64,000 nt of DNA from CAJXMH01 sp964001305. GTDB lineage: Bacteria; Bacteroidota; Bacteroidia; Flavobacteriales_E; Vicingaceae. The notes below the pieces were generated by a model. That model searched no databases, was not told the origin of the DNA, and was given only the letters and a program-made list of their open reading frames with translations. Where the stretch lies: positions 95,097 through 159,096 of the forward strand of contig CAXFAI010000035.1 of NCBI GenBank assembly GCA_964001305.1, given 5' to 3'. A program made the position numbers and the translations under genes. Shown here piece after piece: positions 29,275 through 38,835 of this stretch (within the stretch, counting starts at the first letter, position 1; every line of letters starts with the position of its first letter).

Positions 29275-31971
29275 TTAGCCACCAAATAAGCCCTTCAACT
29301 TTTTCTTGGCTTCATCTTTTAACTTTTCTTCCGCTTCTTTCTTTTTCTTCTCTAATTCTTCTTGGGCTTTCTTTTTTGCCTTTTCAATTTCTTCTTTGGC
29401 TTTCTCCTCGGCTTCTTGCTTTTTCTTTTCTAACTCCTCTTTGGCCTTCTTTTCAAGCTCTTCTTTTTTCTTGTTAAATTCTTCTTCCGCTTTCTTTTTT
29501 AGAGCATCTGTGGCGCTGCTAGCACTCTTTTTAAAGTCAGTTTTAATTTGAGGGTCTGAAGCTGGACCAACCATTTTCACATCTATATTAATGGTTTCTG
29601 CTAAGTCTATGTCGATGCCTTTACTCGATGCTTGAGCCAATAAACCATCTACCGCTTTATTAGCTGCACTACCAAATTCTTCTCTTGGAATGGCAAAGCT
29701 GAAAGTATAGTCAATGGTTTGATCAAATGAATTACTTCCCGCAATAGTGACTTTGCTTTTACCCACTTTCAAATCAAATGGTTCTACAAAAACTTTTCCT
29801 TCCGTGATTTTAAAACTGATATCCACATCTTTTACCGCCAATGGGTTCAGCTTATCATACTTAATGGCTTCTGAAACTTTTTTCAGGGGTTTATAATCTT
29901 TAATTTGAATGTCGTCTGTGCTTAGCATTCCAAAGCCAAACATGCTTTCATAAATGGGATCCATATTCGCTTTTAAGTCTCCTTTTATTTCCATGCTTGC
30001 ACTGTAGCTTCCTTCACTGCTTTTGGCAATGGGAGCTAATTTTTCAACCGTATTAAAGGTTTTTACCGTTTGTTGAACATCAAAACCATTTACATTCAAA
30101 TCAAAATCAAAGCTCGGTTTTAAAGAATCTGTCGTTTCATAAAAACCGCTCATATTCATACTACCTCCAAGCAACTTCATGGCTGTTTTATTCAAGTCTA
30201 ACTTTTCTTCTTTAAGCTTGATTCCTCCTTTAATTTCATTGATTTCCATATTGTCGAAAATCAACTTGGTAATTTCCGCGTTTGCAGTAAAGTCTATGTT
30301 TTTAGGAAGTAAAACTGCTTCCATCGGTTCGGTTGATGTGCTGTCCGTTTCTGTGGTTTCATTGCTTTCTTCGGTTTCTTCTTCCGTTGGATCGATTCCA
30401 GCTAGTTCGTTTACATCCAACAAATTTGATTTGTAATTCACCACCCCTTTCAAGGTTTGATCATCTTTTAAAGCATAACCAATGAAATTTTCCAATTTAC
30501 CATCCATATAGAAATCACTTTTTCCCACATTCATGCTTAATTCCTTTAAGGCCACAAACTGGGGGCTAAAAACCAAATCTGCTTTGTGTAAATCAATTGG
30601 ATAATCCAATGAATCAGAAGCATAATGCATTCTTTCTACCACCAACTGACCTTCTGCTTTAAAGTCTTCATAACGCTCTTGCTCAATGGTAGAAAGATTT
30701 CCTGCTACTGCAAAATCTGAAGTAATGGTTCCTGATAATTCGTCTCCTTTCTCTAGAGGAATCACATCTTTAATGTTATCCAAAACTACCTTTCCTTTCA
30801 TACCAGCTCGAATGTATGGGTCTGATATTGGAGTGGCTAAATAAAAGTTCAAATCAAAAGGATTATCTGCCAATTTGAGGTGAAATTTGGGTACATCTAC
30901 AATGGTTTCATCCAAGTCGCCAGATTTACTTTCTACATGTGCTTCTATGTTAATTTCATCCACCGATTTTGGCAAATCTGGATATTGGAACATGGCATTA
31001 TTTACCATCATATTTACTCCAAATCCTGGGTATATTGAATCTAAGTAACTTCCTTTTACATAACCGTCTAAAGCTAAGGTTCCGGCTGTTTTTACCCCTT
31101 CTAAATCTTGGGTAAATTCTGCTGGCACCATGGATAACAGGTGTTTGAAATCCGTTTCTTGTGCGGCATAGCTAATGTCCATATCAATGGACTCATTAGG
31201 CATGGCTAGCCAACCATCAAAGGCTAGTGCTAATTCATTCGCCTTTAAACGGTTTTCTTTGAAAGTGAATTTCATTTCATCCAAATTCATTTCGATTAAA
31301 GCATCCAAAGCAACCCTTACATCATTCATGTATTTTACACCATCAAAGGTTAAGTTAAAGGTCTCAATGCTTCCCTTTGAATCAATGATGGTCAGAGCTT
31401 CCGTTAGGTTTCCACTGATTCCCAAATTCAATTGGTTAATATCCATGTGCATAGGAAGCGTGGCATCATCATAAATAATTCTTGCTCTTTCGATGCTGAT
31501 GTTTTGAAGCTCCATTTTGAAGGAAGAACTTTCTTCAGTTTCTTCTGCTACTTCTTCCACCTCAGCTTCTTCGCTTTCTTTGGCAATGTCCCAATTGGCT
31601 TTTCCATCGGCTAATACTTTAGCTTCAATGTAGGGTTCCAAAATGGTAATCTGCTTTACATTAATGGCTTCCCCATTTATTACCGACATTAAATCAACGG
31701 TTAGGTCTAGCTCTTTGATATCGGCCAATTTCACCCCTTCAAACTCATTGATTCCGGTTACCGAAACCTCTTCAATGGAGAAAAAGAAATCTGGAAAACT
31801 TTTGATTAAGCTCAAGTCAAAATCACCAAACTCTACTTTGGCATTTACTGCATTATTGGTTTCTTCCTTGACAATTTTAACAATGTCATCTTTAAAAATA
31901 ATTGGAACTAGCACTAAGGCTAAAACGATGAGAAGTATGAGACCACCGAGAATCTTAAATAACGTTTTCAT
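29275..31971 (-). CDS. AsmA-family protein with charged coiled-coil tail
   Basis: 898-residue inner-membrane-anchored protein: one N-terminal helix (LGGLILLIVLALVLVPIIF) and AsmA-like beta-rich repeats over most of its length, as in proteins that bridge the envelope and move phospholipids. Acidic insertions (EEAEVEEVAEETEESS near residue 145 and a similar Thr/Glu run near 540) separate blocks. The last roughly 75 residues are an almost pure Lys/Glu/Ala heptad-like coiled coil ending KGLFGG. The tail is unusual for the family and strongly low-complexity; the opposite strand shows long spurious open frames because of it. Confidence 0.82.
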   Translation of the reverse strand: MKTLFKILGGLILLIVLALVLVPIIFKDDIVKIVKEETNNAVNAKVEFGDFDLSLIKSFPDFFFSIEEVSVTGINEFEGVKLADIKELDLTVDLMSVINGEAINVKQITILEPYIEAKVLADGKANWDIAKESEEAEVEEVAEETEESSSFKMELQNISIERARIIYDDATLPMHMDINQLNLGISGNLTEALTIIDSKGSIETFNLTFDGVKYMNDVRVALDALIEMNLDEMKFTFKENRLKANELALAFDGWLAMPNESIDMDISYAAQETDFKHLLSMVPAEFTQDLEGVKTAGTLALDGYVKGSYLDSIYPGFGVNMMVNNAMFQYPDLPKSVDEINIEAHVESKSGDLDETIVDVPKFHLKLADNPFDLNFYLATPISDPYIRAGMKGKVVLDNIKDVIPLEKGDELSGTITSDFAVAGNLSTIEQERYEDFKAEGQLVVERMHYASDSLDYPIDLHKADLVFSPQFVALKELSMNVGKSDFYMDGKLENFIGYALKDDQTLKGVVNYKSNLLDVNELAGIDPTEEETEESNETTETDSTSTEPMEAVLLPKNIDFTANAEITKLIFDNMEINEIKGGIKLKEEKLDLNKTAMKLLGGSMNMSGFYETTDSLKPSFDFDLNVNGFDVQQTVKTFNTVEKLAPIAKSSEGSYSASMEIKGDLKANMDPIYESMFGFGMLSTDDIQIKDYKPLKKVSEAIKYDKLNPLAVKDVDISFKITEGKVFVEPFDLKVGKSKVTIAGSNSFDQTIDYTFSFAIPREEFGSAANKAVDGLLAQASSKGIDIDLAETINIDVKMVGPASDPQIKTDFKKSASSATDALKKKAEEEFNKKKEELEKKAKEELEKKKQEAEEKAKEEIEKAKKKAQEELEKKKKEAEEKLKDEAKKKLKGLFGG

Positions 31972-32074
31972 GCTTGATTTGGACCTTTTAGGGTTTATTT
32001 TTTACAAGGCATGAAGGTAAACAAATTGCATTCCAAATTAGAATAAGCTTTGCCAAAAAATGCTAAATGAAGGA

Positions 32075-33388
32075 CTATTTCTCGACCGGATGTGCAATCA
32101 ATTCATTTTCGGTATACGCTACTACTGTCGCCACTGTCGCATCGCCAGTTACATTAACTACTGTTCTGCACATATCCAAAGGTCGGTCAACCGCAAAAAT
32201 CAAACTAATGCCTTCTAAGGGAACACCAACTGCGCCCAACACTATGGCCAACATAATTATACCTGCCCCGGGAACCGCGGCTGATCCAATAGAGGCCAAA
32301 GTAGCTGTTAACACAATGGTCAATTGCTCTGACAAACCCAAATCCATACCATAAACTTGAGCAATAAAAACCGCCGCCACCGCTTGGTAACAAGATGTTC
32401 CATCCATATTTATGGTAGCTCCTAAAGGCAAAACAAAAGAGGCCACTTTTTTAGAAACTCCTAGTTTCTCTTCGCAACGTTCCATGGTCAAGGGTAAAGT
32501 TGCTGCAGAGGATGAAGTAGAAAAAGCTAACAGCTGAGCTGGTGATATTCCTTTGAAAAATTTCTGATATGAATAGCCCGCCAAAAACTTTAGCACCAAA
32601 GGGTAAACGGCAAAAACCATAATGGCCAAGCCCAACAAAACGGTAATGGAATAAACACCCAAACCAGTTAAGATTTCCAAGGCCGCTGAAGGATCTTCAC
32701 CAGCTAATTCAACCATGATATTTCCGAGCAAAGCAAATACACCAATGGGTGCAAAATACATGATAATGTCCACCATTTTGAGAATGACCTCATTGGCCCC
32801 CTCAAAAAAATCTTTAATGGGTTGCACTTTGGCAGAATCGGGAACAATGATAAGTGCGATACCAAATAGAAGTGCAAAGAAGATGACCTGCAACATGTTG
32901 CGATTATTGGATGCCGATAGAAAAAAATTGGATGGAACCATATCAACCAAAAACTGCAAAGGCCCTGACTCCTTTTGTGCGGTAGCTTGTTCTTCTGTAG
33001 ACTTCACTTTAGCTTCATTTTGGGCCACCATTTCTTGACGAATTTCTTCGGAAAAAGCCTTTCCCGGCTTGATGGCATTTACCGCAAGCAAACCAATGGT
33101 TACTGCTAAAACTGTAGTTAAAATGTAAATTCCAATGGTTTTTCCACCCATGGAAGAAAGCTGAGCAATATCTTTTAAACCAGATATTCCATTGATTAAT
33201 GAAATGAGTACCAAAGGCACAGCAATCATTTTCAGCATATTGATGAATATTTTACCCCAGGGAGCTATCCAATCCGCTGTAAAATCTAACCATCCGGCAT
33301 TAGCAGCAAGCAGTCCATATGCCAATCCAAAAACTAATCCAATGATAATTTGCCAATGCAAGGCCAATTTCTTCTTCTTCAATTTCAT
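32075..33388 (-). CDS. Dicarboxylate/amino acid:cation symporter (DAACS family)
   Basis: 437-residue inner-membrane symporter of the glutamate/aspartate/C4-dicarboxylate family. Seen: the serine-rich re-entrant loop STSSSAATLPLTM, the substrate and Na+ site NMDGTSCYQAVAAVF, and the second hairpin with GSAAVPGAGIIML. A roughly 45-residue extra loop near 115-160 (rich in Glu, Gln and Lys) is longer than in the archetypes. Probably Na+-coupled, which suits an organism with Na+-NQR. It begins 3 bases after the chorismate synthase stop, so both may be on one transcript. Confidence 0.9.
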   Translation of the reverse strand: MKLKKKKLALHWQIIIGLVFGLAYGLLAANAGWLDFTADWIAPWGKIFINMLKMIAVPLVLISLINGISGLKDIAQLSSMGGKTIGIYILTTVLAVTIGLLAVNAIKPGKAFSEEIRQEMVAQNEAKVKSTEEQATAQKESGPLQFLVDMVPSNFFLSASNNRNMLQVIFFALLFGIALIIVPDSAKVQPIKDFFEGANEVILKMVDIIMYFAPIGVFALLGNIMVELAGEDPSAALEILTGLGVYSITVLLGLAIMVFAVYPLVLKFLAGYSYQKFFKGISPAQLLAFSTSSSAATLPLTMERCEEKLGVSKKVASFVLPLGATINMDGTSCYQAVAAVFIAQVYGMDLGLSEQLTIVLTATLASIGSAAVPGAGIIMLAIVLGAVGVPLEGISLIFAVDRPLDMCRTVVNVTGDATVATVVAYTENELIAHPVEK

Positions 33389-33391
33389 AAT

Positions 33392-34471
33392 TTATAATTT
33401 ATTGCTTCTTTGTCTTAAGCTATGATCGGCTAAAACCAAAGCCGCCATGGCTCTAACAATAGGAACCGCACGTGGCAATACACAAGCATCATGACGTCCT
33501 TTGCCTTTGACTTCTACACTTTCCCCTTTTTCATTAATGCTTTGCTGATCTCGCATAATGGTAGCCACTGGCTTAAAAGCGATGCGGAAATAAATATCTT
33601 CTCCATTGCTAATGCCACCTTGTATACCGCCACTAAAATTGCTTTTGGTTTTTACTTTTCCATTTTCTTGGTAAAACTCATCATTGTGCTCCGAGCCTTT
33701 CATTTTCGCAGCTTCAAAACCTGAACCATATTCAAAGCCTTTTACGGCATTTATACTCAACATGGCTTTGGCCAAATCAGCGTTTAGTTTATCAAAAACT
33801 GGCTCTCCCCAAGCTGGTGGACAGTTTTTAATGACTCCAATAATGCAACCACCAAGGGTATCTCCAGCCTTTTTGGCTTGCTCAATTTCTTGCCTAAAAA
33901 CAGCCGCCATTTCAGAATCTGGACAACGAACGTCATTCGAAAAAACTTGCGATAAGTCCAATTCTTGATAGGGCTTGCTCAAGCTTTGTTGGCCCACTTG
34001 TGAAACATAGGCATAAACCTCAACTCCTGATTGGGCAAGCATTTGTTCAGCGATGGCACCTGCCACTACTCTACAAGCGGTTTCTCTGGCCGAAGAACGC
34101 CCACCACCGCGATAATCGCGATGGCCATACTTGGCTTGGTAGACATAATCGGCATGTGATGGCCGATATTTATCTTTGATGTGACTGTAATCTTTTGACT
34201 TTTGGTCTTGGTTGGGAATTTGAAAACCAATAGGCGTACCTGTGGTTTTTCCTTCAAAAATGCCAGATAAAAACTGCACCTCATCACTCTCTTTTCGTTG
34301 GGTGGTGAGATGAGATTGTCCGGGTTTTCTTCGATCTAATTGCAATTGAATGTGCGAAAAATCAATGTCTAATCCAGCAGGACAACCTTCTAAAATACCA
34401 CCAATGGCAGCGCCGTGTGACTCACCAAAAGTGCTTAACGAAAAGATTTTGCCAAAGCGATTTCCCGACAT
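33392..34471 (-). CDS. aroC: Chorismate synthase
   Basis: Final enzyme of the shikimate pathway: converts 5-enolpyruvylshikimate-3-phosphate to chorismate with reduced FMN. Signatures: GESHGAAIGGILEGCPAG near residues 17-34, YGHRDYRGGGRSSARET (about 115-131, partial) and SGGIQGGISNGEDI, with the closing block RHDACVLPRAVPIVRAM. The length of 359 residues is typical. It is upstream of the symporter gene on the same strand; no other aromatic-pathway genes are nearby. Confidence 0.95.
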   Translation of the reverse strand: MSGNRFGKIFSLSTFGESHGAAIGGILEGCPAGLDIDFSHIQLQLDRRKPGQSHLTTQRKESDEVQFLSGIFEGKTTGTPIGFQIPNQDQKSKDYSHIKDKYRPSHADYVYQAKYGHRDYRGGGRSSARETACRVVAGAIAEQMLAQSGVEVYAYVSQVGQQSLSKPYQELDLSQVFSNDVRCPDSEMAAVFRQEIEQAKKAGDTLGGCIIGVIKNCPPAWGEPVFDKLNADLAKAMLSINAVKGFEYGSGFEAAKMKGSEHNDEFYQENGKVKTKSNFSGGIQGGISNGEDIYFRIAFKPVATIMRDQQSINEKGESVEVKGKGRHDACVLPRAVPIVRAMAALVLADHSLRQRSNKL

Positions 34472-34555
34472 AGTCGCAAAAATAGCGTTTTGATAGGAAC
34501 TTGTTGATTCATGATAGCCAAGTGATTAAACTAGTTTATTTAGCTAGCCAAATCT

Positions 34556-35497
34556 TTAATACTTAATTACCTTTTTATTAATTACTTTTCCCTTACTTGT
34601 AGTTAGTTGAAGAATATAAACTCCACTTTTTTCAGGCAATGAAAGTATTTTTTGCTCAGACTCATATGATTTTTCGAGTCTTCCATTAAAATCGTATAAA
34701 CTCACTTCAGATATATCTAGATTGGTATTTAAGTGAATTATATCAAACGTTGGATTTGGATAAAGAAAAATTTCACCAACTTTCATTACTTCCTCAGTTA
34801 TTGAAACTAAATTCGGTGGTGTGACTGTATCACATTGACCTAAAAAAATTAAAGAATCGGAGAGGTTATGTTGAAAAGTTTGAATTGAATCAACATAATG
34901 ACATAATAATAACCGTGAAAACTTATTAATAGAACTCATTGAATTTCTAAGATCCAAGCCATTACTTGAACCTACCCCTTCTATAAAATAAAGCGAATCA
35001 ATATAATAGTTTACCCTGTTTAAAAAAGGATAAACAATTTGAAATCTATTATTTATCGTTCTAAGCTTCAATCGTTTTCTACCATGAATACTATCGATTT
35101 TCTCAACTACTAATTGCTTTTGACTATAAACAGAAATCTCAAATGTATCTCCAACTGAAAGCGATAAATCATAAACTAAATGCTGTGTTGAGAGGGTTGT
35201 ATCTGTACTAAACCAAAGTTTACCTTGACTTGTGTCTTCTCTTAAATATCCAAATCGTTGAGGATAAATAAAGCCTGCCATTTTACTCGCCCATATTTCT
35301 CTGTAGCTGTACTGTTGTGATGAAATGGTGTCCCCTAAATAAAGGGAATCTGCATATACATAAGCACCCAATGAGTATTCTGTGGTATAGACCTTCCAAT
35401 ATTGACTTGAATCTGAAAAAACAGACTTATACTGTGCATTAGCAACATTCAAATTAAAAAAGAGAAATAAAGTAATTGACAAAATAATTCTTTCCAT
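34556..35497 (-). CDS. T9SS cargo protein of unknown function
   Basis: 313 residues with an N-terminal signal peptide (ending NVANA) and a C-terminal type A sorting domain of about 75 residues: YPNPTFDIIHLNT, SEVSLYDFNGRL, SGVYILQLTTSKGKVINKKVIKY. Such domains direct export across the outer membrane by the type IX system and are cleaved at the surface. The central roughly 220 residues are beta-rich with no recognised domain. Confidence 0.85.
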   Translation of the reverse strand: MERIILSITLFLFFNLNVANAQYKSVFSDSSQYWKVYTTEYSLGAYVYADSLYLGDTISSQQYSYREIWASKMAGFIYPQRFGYLREDTSQGKLWFSTDTTLSTQHLVYDLSLSVGDTFEISVYSQKQLVVEKIDSIHGRKRLKLRTINNRFQIVYPFLNRVNYYIDSLYFIEGVGSSNGLDLRNSMSSINKFSRLLLCHYVDSIQTFQHNLSDSLIFLGQCDTVTPPNLVSITEEVMKVGEIFLYPNPTFDIIHLNTNLDISEVSLYDFNGRLEKSYESEQKILSLPEKSGVYILQLTTSKGKVINKKVIKY

Positions 35498-35589
35498 AAT
35501 GTGAAAATATCAAAATTTGATAACTTAAAAAAGAGTAATTTTTAAATTAAGGATCTAAAAATATGCTCTTTTAAGCCCAATGGATTTAA

Positions 35590-35597
35590 TACATTTG
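35590..35597 (+). promoter_or_regulatory. -7 promoter element of the hut operon
   Basis: TACATTTG, 19 bases before the hutI ATG at 35617; it lies before the ATG but directly abuts an alternative GTG at 35599, which argues for 35617. Confidence 0.55.
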
Positions 35598-35616
35598 GGT
35601 GCAAAGAAAATCATTC

Positions 35617-36849
35617 ATGCTACTAAAAAACATCAAAGGCCTTGTGCAGGCTAGAACAAAAGTGGAAACCCATTCGCCCTTGAGTGGCGAAAATATAAAA
35701 CGACTACCAATAATTGAAAATGCCTTTCTGTTGCTCGAAGAAGACCGTATTAAGGCCTTTGGAAAAATGGAAGATTGTCCAGCTTATGATGGGGAAGTGA
35801 TTGATGCCAAGGGTAGGTTTGTGCTTCCCACTTGGGTAGATTCACACACACATTTGGTGTTTGCTGCACCAAGAGAGGAAGAATTTGTGATGCGCTTAAA
35901 AGGAAAAAGCTATCAAGAAATTGCTGAAGCAGGTGGTGGAATTCTGAATTCAGCCAAGAAATTACAAGAAAAATCAGAAGAAGAATTGTTTGATGATGCT
36001 TGGATTCGTTTGCAAGAAGTGATAAGAATGGGAACTGGAGCCATTGAAATCAAAAGTGGCTATGGTTTAAATACCGAAGCTGAATTAAAAATGCTTCGTG
36101 TCATTCGGGAATTAAAAAAAGAAAGTCCAATACCGATTAAAGCAACTTTTTTAGGAGCACATGCTTTTCCCGCTGAATACAAAGACAATCATCAAGCTTA
36201 TGTTGACTTAATTGTAAATGAAATGCTACCAGAAATAGCCAAAGAAGGTTTGGCTGACTATGTGGATGCCTTTTGTGAAAAAGTTGCTTTTTCGGTGGAT
36301 GAAACCAAACAAGTCATTGAAGCGGGTGCTCAATATGGATTAAAAGCAAAAGTTCACACCAATCAATTTAACTGCATGGGTGGCATAGAGTTATGTGTAG
36401 AACACAATGCTCTTTCGGTTGATCATTTAGAGGTTTTGAATGAAGCAGAAATTAAAGCTTTACAGGGCTCTTCTACCCTAGCCACTTTGCTGCCATCTGC
36501 CCCATTCTTTTTAAGCGATCCCTATCAGCCGGCGCGCGAATTAATTGATGCAAACATTCCTGTGGCTTTAGCTTCAGATTACAATCCTGGTTCTACCCCA
36601 TCAGGCAATATGAACTTTGTAGTTGCTTTAGCTTGTATCAAGCTAAAAATGACTCCAGAAGAAGCCATTAATGCCGCTACCTTAAATGGTGCTTTTGCAC
36701 TTGAATTGGAAAAAGACTATGGTTCCATTGAGGTTGGAAAAAAAGCCAATCTGATACTCACTAAAAAAATACCTTCGTTGGGCTACATCCCTTATGCATT
36801 TGGAAGCAACCACATTGACGAAGTCATTATAAACGGAAAAGTCTACTAA
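35617..36849 (+). CDS. hutI: Imidazolonepropionase
   Basis: Third step of histidine breakdown: hydrolyses imidazolone-5-propionate to N-formimino-L-glutamate. An amidohydrolase-fold enzyme with metal site DSHTHLVFAAPREEEF (near residue 72), the substrate segment IEIKSGYGLN, KVHTNQFN, DHLE and ALASDYNPGS. The start ATG 35617 is preferred to GTG 35599, which lies immediately next to the promoter's -7 box. Directly followed by hutG with one base between; hutH and hutU are not in this window. Confidence 0.94.
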   Translation: MLLKNIKGLVQARTKVETHSPLSGENIKRLPIIENAFLLLEEDRIKAFGKMEDCPAYDGEVIDAKGRFVLPTWVDSHTHLVFAAPREEEFVMRLKGKSYQEIAEAGGGILNSAKKLQEKSEEELFDDAWIRLQEVIRMGTGAIEIKSGYGLNTEAELKMLRVIRELKKESPIPIKATFLGAHAFPAEYKDNHQAYVDLIVNEMLPEIAKEGLADYVDAFCEKVAFSVDETKQVIEAGAQYGLKAKVHTNQFNCMGGIELCVEHNALSVDHLEVLNEAEIKALQGSSTLATLLPSAPFFLSDPYQPARELIDANIPVALASDYNPGSTPSGNMNFVVALACIKLKMTPEEAINAATLNGAFALELEKDYGSIEVGKKANLILTKKIPSLGYIPYAFGSNHIDEVIINGKVY

Positions 36850-36850
36850 A

Positions 36851-37837
36851 ATGAATTTTCAACTCCTTGAAAAAAATGATGTTGAAGCAATTGTTTCAAA
36901 GCGCGAAGGCGAAACGAAACTTGGTGAATGCATTCAATTGGCTACGGTTGACTTAAAAGAAACCTTGGCAAATTCAAAGTCGATGTTTGTATTATTTGGT
37001 GTAGCTGAAGACATTGGACCTAGAGCCAACTGTGGTCGTGGTGGTGCAAACTCGGCTTGGCAAGCTTTTCTTCCCAAGTTTTTAAACATACAGTCTACCC
37101 AAAAATTAAGTGGTGAAGAAATATTACTCTTAGGTCATTTTGATTTTAGCGAATTGATGAAGGAAACGGATCTAAAAGCGTTGAGAAAAGCCGTTCCCAT
37201 AATTGATAAACAAGTGAGCAGCTTGGTAAAACTGATTGTTGAAGCCGGAAAAATTCCGCTAATTATAGGAGGTGGACATAACAATGCCTATGCCGCTTTG
37301 AAAGGAAGTTCAGAAGCTTTGAAACAAGCCATTAACTGCATCAACTTAGATCCTCATGCGGATTACAGAGCTTTAGAAGGTCGCCATTCAGGCAATGGTT
37401 TTTCTTATGCCAAAGCCGAAGGTTATTTAGACTATTACAGCATTTTGGCTTTGCATGAAAATTACAACAGCCAAAGCATGTTAGAGCAAATGCTAAAAGA
37501 CGGTGTACAGTTTTCCTTTTATGAAAACCTTTTTTTACGCTATGACACTCCCTTTTCAAAAGCCGTTGAAAATGCAATTAAAAATGTAAAAGCAAACTTT
37601 TTTGGAGTAGAATTGGATTGTGATAGCATTGAGAATTTCCCCTCCTCTGCCCAAAGCCCAAGTGGTATTAGTGCAAAAGAAGCAAGGCAATACTTAAGCA
37701 TTTGTGGTGCCGAAGAAAAAGCCATGTATTTGCATTTACCAGAAGCGGCACCAAGCCTTGTAGAAGGTTCTGCTGAACAAGTTGGGAAACTATTGTCTTA
37801 TTTGGTGAGTGATTTTGTAAAAGCAAGAAAGTCTTGA
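36851..37837 (+). CDS. hutG: Formimidoylglutamase (arginase family)
   Basis: Hydrolyses formiminoglutamate to glutamate and formamide. Ureohydrolase metal ligands are all present: GGGHNNAYAAL (His), LDPHADYRALEGRHSGNGFSYA (D-x-H-x-D; shown to mark the site, residues about 161-180) and ELDCDSIE (D-x-D). 328 residues, normal for the Bacteroidota branch. It overlaps the following ftcD start by 4 bases (TTGA). Having this enzyme next to a formimidoyltransferase gives two possible routes for the same substrate. Confidence 0.88.
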   Translation: MNFQLLEKNDVEAIVSKREGETKLGECIQLATVDLKETLANSKSMFVLFGVAEDIGPRANCGRGGANSAWQAFLPKFLNIQSTQKLSGEEILLLGHFDFSELMKETDLKALRKAVPIIDKQVSSLVKLIVEAGKIPLIIGGGHNNAYAALKGSSEALKQAINCINLDPHADYRALEGRHSGNGFSYAKAEGYLDYYSILALHENYNSQSMLEQMLKDGVQFSFYENLFLRYDTPFSKAVENAIKNVKANFFGVELDCDSIENFPSSAQSPSGISAKEARQYLSICGAEEKAMYLHLPEAAPSLVEGSAEQVGKLLSYLVSDFVKARKS

Positions 37838-38835
37838 AAAATCTAATTGAATGCATTCCCAACTTCTCTGAAGGTCAAAATCCCAAAGTGATAGCCGCAA
37901 TCGCTCAAGCCATTGAATCGGTAGAAGGTGTTTTTCTTTTGCATCAAGACAGCGGTTTTGCAGCGCATCGGACTGTATACACTTTCGCAGGTGAAGCTGA
38001 AGCAGTTATAGAAGGGGCCTATCGTGCTATTCAAGTAGCTTCTGAGCTGATTGACATGCGCAAGCAGCAAGGAGAACACCCTAGAATTGGAGCTTGCGAC
38101 GTTTGCCCTTTTGTTCCTATTTCAGGAATAAGCATCGAAGAATTAAAGCCTTTGGTTTATGAATTAGCAAAAAAAGTGCAGCAAGATTTTCAGATTCCTA
38201 TTTACTTATACGAGGAAAGTGCAAGTAATTCTGAACGTAGAAATTTAGCTAAACACCGAATTGGCAATTATGAAAAATTAGCCGAACGCTTGACCAAATG
38301 GAAACCTGACTTTGGGAATTTGTTTAACCCAAAATCAGGTGGAACGGTTATGGGCGTTCGAAATTTTTTGGTGGCTTATAACATCAATTTGAATACACGT
38401 AATGCTTCAATTGCTCAAGAAATTGCTTACGACTTAAGAGAACTTGGTCGCCCTTTGGGAAACGTAAATGGCAAAACGAAATACCAAGCTGGTCTTTTAA
38501 AACATGTAAAAGCCATTGGTTGGTATATTGAAGATTTTAAGAAAGCTCAAGTATCTATTAACTTAACCAACTACCAAGCCACTTCACTTTATGAAGTTTT
38601 TGAAAACACCAAAAACTTAGCTCAAAAATACGGTGTAGCAGTAAGTGGCTCAGAATTAATTGGTTTAATTCCAAAAGCTGCTCTCATAGAAACAGGAGCG
38701 CTTTATTTAAAAAATTCGGATGCAACAGAAACGGAAAAAATTGAGTCTGCCATAAACCAATTGGGTTTAGATGAGCTCAAACCCTTTGATAAACAAAAAC
38801 GTATTCTGGAGTACCGAATAGCACATTTTCAATGA
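37834..38835 (+). CDS. ftcD: Glutamate formimidoyltransferase
   Basis: Transfers the formimino group of formiminoglutamate to tetrahydrofolate. 333 residues, covering only the transferase part (N and C subdomains) without the cyclodeaminase domain found in the animal enzyme. Marks: IECIPNFSEGQNPKVI at the N-terminus, HRTVYTFAG, EHPRIGACDVCPFVPI and GVRNFLVAYNINL. Starts with TTG whose last two bases are part of the hutG stop (TTGA), and its own stop overlaps the next gene (ATGA), so the block is translationally coupled. Confidence 0.92.
   Translation: MKNLIECIPNFSEGQNPKVIAAIAQAIESVEGVFLLHQDSGFAAHRTVYTFAGEAEAVIEGAYRAIQVASELIDMRKQQGEHPRIGACDVCPFVPISGISIEELKPLVYELAKKVQQDFQIPIYLYEESASNSERRNLAKHRIGNYEKLAERLTKWKPDFGNLFNPKSGGTVMGVRNFLVAYNINLNTRNASIAQEIAYDLRELGRPLGNVNGKTKYQAGLLKHVKAIGWYIEDFKKAQVSINLTNYQATSLYEVFENTKNLAQKYGVAVSGSELIGLIPKAALIETGALYLKNSDATETEKIESAINQLGLDELKPFDKQKRILEYRIAHFQ

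Noticed and set aside
29262..29551. Plus-strand open frames rich in Ser/Phe/Leu opposite the AsmA tail
   Set aside because: Antisense by-product of the Lys/Glu-rich coiled coil; no signal for translation.
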